From positions 17,918,001 through 17,982,000 of the forward strand of contig NC_079879.1 of the NCBI RefSeq assembly GCF_029227915.1: DNA of 64,000 bases. Direction: 5' to 3'. The DNA is from Hydractinia symbiolongicarpus (Eukaryota > Cnidaria > Hydrozoa > Anthoathecata > Hydractiniidae). Shown piece after piece: positions 62,601-64,000 of the stretch (its first letter is position 1; every line of letters begins with the position of its first letter). A model generated the notes under the pieces. The model saw only the letters and a program-made list of their open reading frames with translations, had not been told where the DNA came from and searched no databases. The position numbers were made by a program, and so were the translations under genes.

Positions 62601-62981
62601 TGTTAAATTTCTAAAAAAGGATATCGTACTTTTGAAAGAAAAACTAAAATCAAAAAAATACTGTTATCAAAATGTTTTTGAAAAATCCACTGGTACATGA
62701 CGAACAAATTCAGGGACTGCTTTCAGACTCCGGTTTTGTGATTATGCACAGACAGACGGAATTGGTACATATATGCCTGTACTGTGCTTATCAAGGTGTT
62801 TAAAGACACTTTAACAGACTCTTACAAAAAGTATACTTACTTTGGTTATATCGTCATATGCCTGTACAGGAAGCTGTCTTTTTCTCAACTGGTCTAAAGC
62901 CTCATGAACATCATTAAAAAAGGTTCCAAGTTCCTCAGCGAAGCGAATAGCTAGTGGATAGAGATCTCCCAATGATCCATC
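32663..62981 (-). CDS. Large SAM-domain scaffold/adaptor protein with SH3-ligand motifs (5' end outside window)
   Basis: Eleven exons, all with GT-AG sites and matching phases, give 779 C-terminal residues: 62981-62841, 59188-59153, 51028-50914, 48641-48383, 46061-45901, 45131-45058, 44502-44370, 36117-36046, 35925-34952, 34659-34528, 32905-32663. Order: a helical module (DGSLGDLYPLAIRFAEELGT); EYLNC (a YxN Grb2-type phosphotyrosine motif, inferred); a basic/Ser segment ending NEIVSIFAKVKNNEMSQEDA; Ser-rich linkers; LRSSLRRKGRS; proline motifs KPALPPRPVR, MPKPPPRQVK, KPPPRPASR and KPLLPPRTKP in the 324-codon exon; Lys/Glu-rich coiled-coil-like sequence; a second module (DGSWNVPYALTERYSFELQQ); and a C-terminal SAM domain (LDEWLVHVGLPMFSEDLKDV to LLLRKARDFLGYM). 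SAM plus SH3 ligands suggests a cytoplasmic signalling scaffold (inference). I could not name an orthologue. Confidence 0.85.
33650..34343. mobile_element. Non-autonomous element with poly-C/poly-G inverted ends
   Basis: Left end AATTTCCG then a 17-C run (33658-33674); right end a 21-G run (34316-34336) then CGGAATT. The inner flanks also pair (AATAACTCCTG at left, CAATAACTTTTCT as reverse complement at right), so the pair behaves as terminal inverted repeats of a roughly 694-bp element. No coding capacity; contains ATGACGTCAC at about 34190. It lies in the last intron of the scaffold gene. Confidence 0.65.
36220..36345. repeat. Single R2 tandem unit
   Basis: CGCTTAGTACAGGTAAACCA then CACATCCGTGTG, a CATAATTCCCTTTTTAAC block and AAACACAGGAATAAGCC: one unit of the R2 array, in a scaffold-gene intron. 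Confidence 0.65.
36995..39965 (-). mobile_element. Non-LTR retrotransposon (LINE), nearly full length, inactive
   Basis: Minus-strand LINE lying in the same direction as the host gene, inside its 36.1-44.4 kb intron. The 5' end is near 39960 (QEVRW-type endonuclease start just inside). The 3' end is near 37000, with the palindrome CATGCTAGCATG followed by GGAAAACGGACGTTAA on the minus strand, a 3'-end signature I recall from LINEs of several invertebrates. Two further decayed copies of related type sit in the same gene (42.73-43.87 and 49.69-50.01 kb). Confidence 0.85.
37057..39890 (-). pseudogene. LINE ORF: endonuclease, reverse transcriptase, zinc finger
   Basis: Segments in order: 39890-39544, APE-type endonuclease (QEVRW; YGGVGIFVAEKW; FLSVYAP); 39497-39237, GGDYGHVG, KTQIDYFLVR; 39200-38958, linker; 38825-38229, RT start (KKTNQDIVGEKCIRNDEGV; GYIGVELITSLANQIIKDG, IPSEWQSSVIVNCFKGKGD, NYRGFKLVDQVMKVIE); 38223-37807, QFGFVPWRGTTDAIFLLRQL, RSRVRINDSLSD, VGVHQGSVLSPSM, LLYADDLVFIAES; 37806-37660, a Cys/His cluster (CGVCRKG, CQTCKHWVHKKC, FVCKRC); 37632-37057, C-terminal part (FCYLGDMLG, ACVRSVMLYGSETWAVKQE, RGRPRKTW). 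The catalytic motif A region (usually ...DLEKAFDRV...) is missing between KRKNLYLMGY and SNARSRVR, and several stops and frameshifts are present, so it is dead. Clade (RTE, CR1/L2 or relative) not decided. Confidence 0.85.
40395..40770. repeat. Dispersed element with GAATAAACGCCCCCC ends
   Basis: CGAATAAACGCCCCCCTTCT at about 40415, AATAAACGCCCCCCTCGAAT at about 40483 and ATAAACGCCCCCCCTCGAAT at about 40722, with AATAGACGCCCCTCC variants between. Similar C-rich repeats are common in marine invertebrate genomes (recalled). Non-coding, in an intron. TACTTACTTACTTACTT at about 40545 is a short microsatellite. Confidence 0.55.
42135..42365 (+). pseudogene. Unidentified coding-like fragment
   Basis: A 76-codon frame: DNFKQCFECQKYLNFLRTCR, SREHIKEAKKKKQKVSDSFK, LSGSELEERLAVTQKAKKCY. 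A CxxC pair followed by a basic, probably helical region. Composition looks protein-coding, unlike the AT-rich ORFs around it. Upstream at 41710-41810 another short coding-like piece (ICKICRFVQTESEAN) has a further CxxC. Probably debris of a transposon protein in the scaffold-gene intron, family unknown. Confidence 0.3.
42711..42731. repeat. (AC)n microsatellite
   Basis: About ten AC units just upstream of the second LINE relic. Confidence 0.9.
42735..43870 (+). pseudogene. LINE relic, plus strand (RT to C-terminus)
   Basis: Readable pieces across many stops: SRVRVNGCF, FEVTVSVHQGSL (RT motif B region), MLYADYASIMSD (YADD changed to YADY), RCKNCKADSAEPIQF, ITFRYLDVIEESGG-like, DATSVCNTAAWKDFTQLLP, IFLYGCET-like, LKFKKEFAKKRIEWRRKM at about 43815-43860. 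Same domain order as the LINE at 37-40 kb but in the opposite orientation and much older by decay. It sits in the same intron. Confidence 0.7.
48759..48916. repeat. 40-bp minisatellite, four units
   Basis: Units start at 48759, 48798, 48838 and 48878 (39, 40, 40, 39 bp), consensus TGACACTAAATCTGTTTTTT then ATGGAAATGTTGTAGTTAAA. A partial fifth unit follows at 48917. Lies about 120 bp beyond scaffold exon 48641-48383, in the intron. Confidence 0.93.
49690..50025 (+). pseudogene. LINE fragment with (GAT)n tail
   Basis: VNTAKSKVMVKS at about 49697, CGKGVCSN, AGKLRADIQFV, then FCYLGDMLDSKGGFGG at 49938-49980, matching the RT/zinc-finger/C-terminal junction of the 37-40 kb LINE, with the zinc finger mostly deleted. 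It ends in an ATGATGATGATGATGATGAC run at about 49997. A strongly deleted plus-strand copy. Confidence 0.7.
51978..52047. repeat. Perfect 32-bp-arm hairpin
   Basis: Arms 51978-52009 (CATAAGCGAAAAAGTTTAAA...) and 52016-52047 are exact reverse complements with a 6-nt loop (GCTTTA). It lies in the 8-kb scaffold-gene intron, with no ORF. TCAAGCTTTTCA repeats just outside the left arm. Confidence 0.95.
55075..56485 (+). pseudogene. THAP-domain / P-element-type transposase relic
   Basis: Pieces: CGPARHCLDTGIFKLSAKPD, ELHRDWRKKIVDVI then GNVYICDDHF-like (frame changes) at 55080-55260, a THAP zinc-finger layout (C...C...W...C..HF). Next LKALPCVNLPQKSIETLKVP at about 55555-55610, matching the VP.LNLP block after THAP domains. 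Then DEALSSDFN..., FWKE, ARKYHPTIIRFCSLLASKSA, SVYDKLRNF at about 56340-56480, a conserved block of THAP9-like transposases (HP.IIRFC..LA.KS...YD.LR). Many stops and frameshifts. Located in the scaffold-gene intron, antisense to the gene. The C-terminal catalytic part is absent. Confidence 0.72.
57496..57582. repeat. 29-bp minisatellite, three units
   Basis: Units at 57496, 57525 and 57554, consensus AAAGTAGCATCGACACAATA then AAGTACAAC; the third unit differs at two or three bases. Confidence 0.93.
59189..62840. other. Scaffold-gene intron, repeats only
   Basis: Holds a minisatellite at 60584-60836 with about 58-60-bp units (AAAGTTTAAGAACAAAAAGC, GGCGATAGAAATG, TTTTTTTAGATCGCATTTT), flanked by CGATAG/ATCGCG-rich sequence at 60300-60430 and 61010-61080, and an R2-like unit at 61100-61300. 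A possible coiled-coil coding scrap occurs at 62560-62660 (KADNENVKFLKKDIVLLKEK). No gene supported. Confidence 0.6.
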
Positions 62982-64000
62982 CTAAGAAATGATTATATTT
63001 TATTTAAAAAATACCTTATTCAGATAAATTTTGGGACAGAGAAAGTTTCAAAACTCGCCAAATGAAATTTCTGCCAAACTCAAACAAAATATCCTGCAGT
63101 TTTTGTATCAGTTTTGTGTTATTATGTTTTTAATTTACATGATTTGGTAATAATATTTTTTTTGCTGTACCAAAGTAAATTTGTGCCACATTTAAAAATA
63201 TAGCTACACCAAATTAAATCCAACCCAAAAATTTCATTTTTGCAATGTTCCAAGTTAAATCCAAGCCAATTACTTTTCAATAAGATAATTGTTTAACTGC
63301 ACAAAAATTATCAGGTTTACCCATCAGCAAGTTATTTACTTTGTGGGTGACCTAGAATAAAACTGCGCTTAGCCAAAAAATACAGATTCATATAGACAAT
63401 ACTAAAATTAAAAAAATTAAATAAGAATGGCAAGGAAAAAGTATAATGTCAACAGTCAAATGGCACTAAAACCAGCCATATTATTATATATTTTCATTGA
63501 TAAAAATGTGACTATACACGTATTAAATCTCAGGTCTTTTCAGCTTCATGATTTAACACCATCGATACATCATTATGCATAAACATACTGCGTCAGGCCA
63601 TTGCACATCAAGACAAACGTAATGGTCACACCCCAACAGAAAGACCACATTAAAAATCCATACAATAAGTTAAATACTCCTTTTCAAGGCTGTTTCTTCA
63701 TATATCTCAGAAAAATAAACAAGGCGATTTTAAGGCTGGACCTAAAAATATTTGTCTGCCATCGTCCGGGTGAGGGTTTCAAAACTGACCTCGTCATTTA
63801 GAATTTCTTTTCCTTTTATTTTCAAAGAATATCTATCCATAATACACATTTTTTTTAATATTTTAAGGAAATGTACTAAAAACCTATATAACATTATAGT
63901 CTGACCCTTCCTATCTAACTGACACCCTTATGCTCAGCTGGTGCATTACACTGAGACTTGAACCAAAGAAAGAAGACCATTTAGAATTATACCACAAATC
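62982..64000. other. Upstream intron or 5' flank, nothing recognised
   Basis: Exon 62981-62841 begins with a phase-0 acceptor, so the gene continues beyond the window; no further exon could be supported here. Repeated ACCAAATTAAATCC / CCAAGTTAAATCC phrases at 63200-63270. Confidence 0.5.

Noticed and set aside
63925-63970. tRNA-like B-box (GGTTCAAGTCTC on the minus strand)
   Set aside because: No A-box at the right distance and no closing stems visible within the window.

Overview
The window looks like nuclear DNA of a non-bilaterian animal, most likely a hydrozoan cnidarian (inference). It is AT-rich. Host genes are split into short exons with GT-AG introns. There are layered relics of many animal transposon classes, and host protein-coding DNA is a small minority. 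No bacterial operon, CRISPR array or rRNA gene was seen.

Layout. (1) 1-9.5 kb is a decayed Polinton/Maverick: a plus-strand retroviral-type integrase and, converging on it, a minus-strand protein-primed DNA polymerase B that has lost its palm. The integrase is split by a nested 5,325-bp TA-inserting pogo/Tc1-mariner-like transposon (547-5871). This carries a CENP-B/DDE transposase whose second exon is tandemly duplicated (two 1,891-bp units) and, divergently transcribed from a 157-bp intergenic region, a HIRAN-domain accessory ORF ending in a PIP-box-like motif. Both ends have 42-bp-periodic subterminal repeats in the same orientation. (2) 11.4-16.4 kb, minus strand, is a host gene of at least ten exons for a cysteine-containing, probable single-pass membrane protein of unknown family; all exon phases agree. 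(3) 16.4-24.6 kb is repeat-rich intergenic DNA with relics of a YxDD reverse transcriptase, a Harbinger nuclease and a DIRS/Crypton-type tyrosine recombinase, plus two dispersed repeat families (called R1 and R2 here). (4) 24.7-25.9 kb, minus strand, is a two-exon class A GPCR with aminergic-type pocket residues but without the usual extracellular disulfide. (5) 25.9-32.6 kb is intergenic: a tRNA-type SINE, R1 and R2 copies and short inverted-repeat elements. (6) 32.7 kb to beyond about 63 kb, minus strand, is one large scaffold-like gene. Eleven exons with matching phases give 779 residues in the window: two copies of an unrecognised 45-residue module, several SH3-ligand motifs and a C-terminal SAM domain. 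Its introns hold three related non-LTR retrotransposon copies, a THAP/P-type transposase relic, a poly-C/poly-G-ended element and several minisatellites.

The candidate for an undescribed system is the nested transposon at 547-5871: DDE transposase plus divergent HIRAN/PIP-like protein plus helically phased repeats. Pogo transposase is known to contact PCNA. A HIRAN domain (binds 3' single-stranded DNA ends in HLTF) joined to a PIP-like tail would be a second way of coupling transposition to replication. That coupling is inference; the domain pattern is seen in the sequence.
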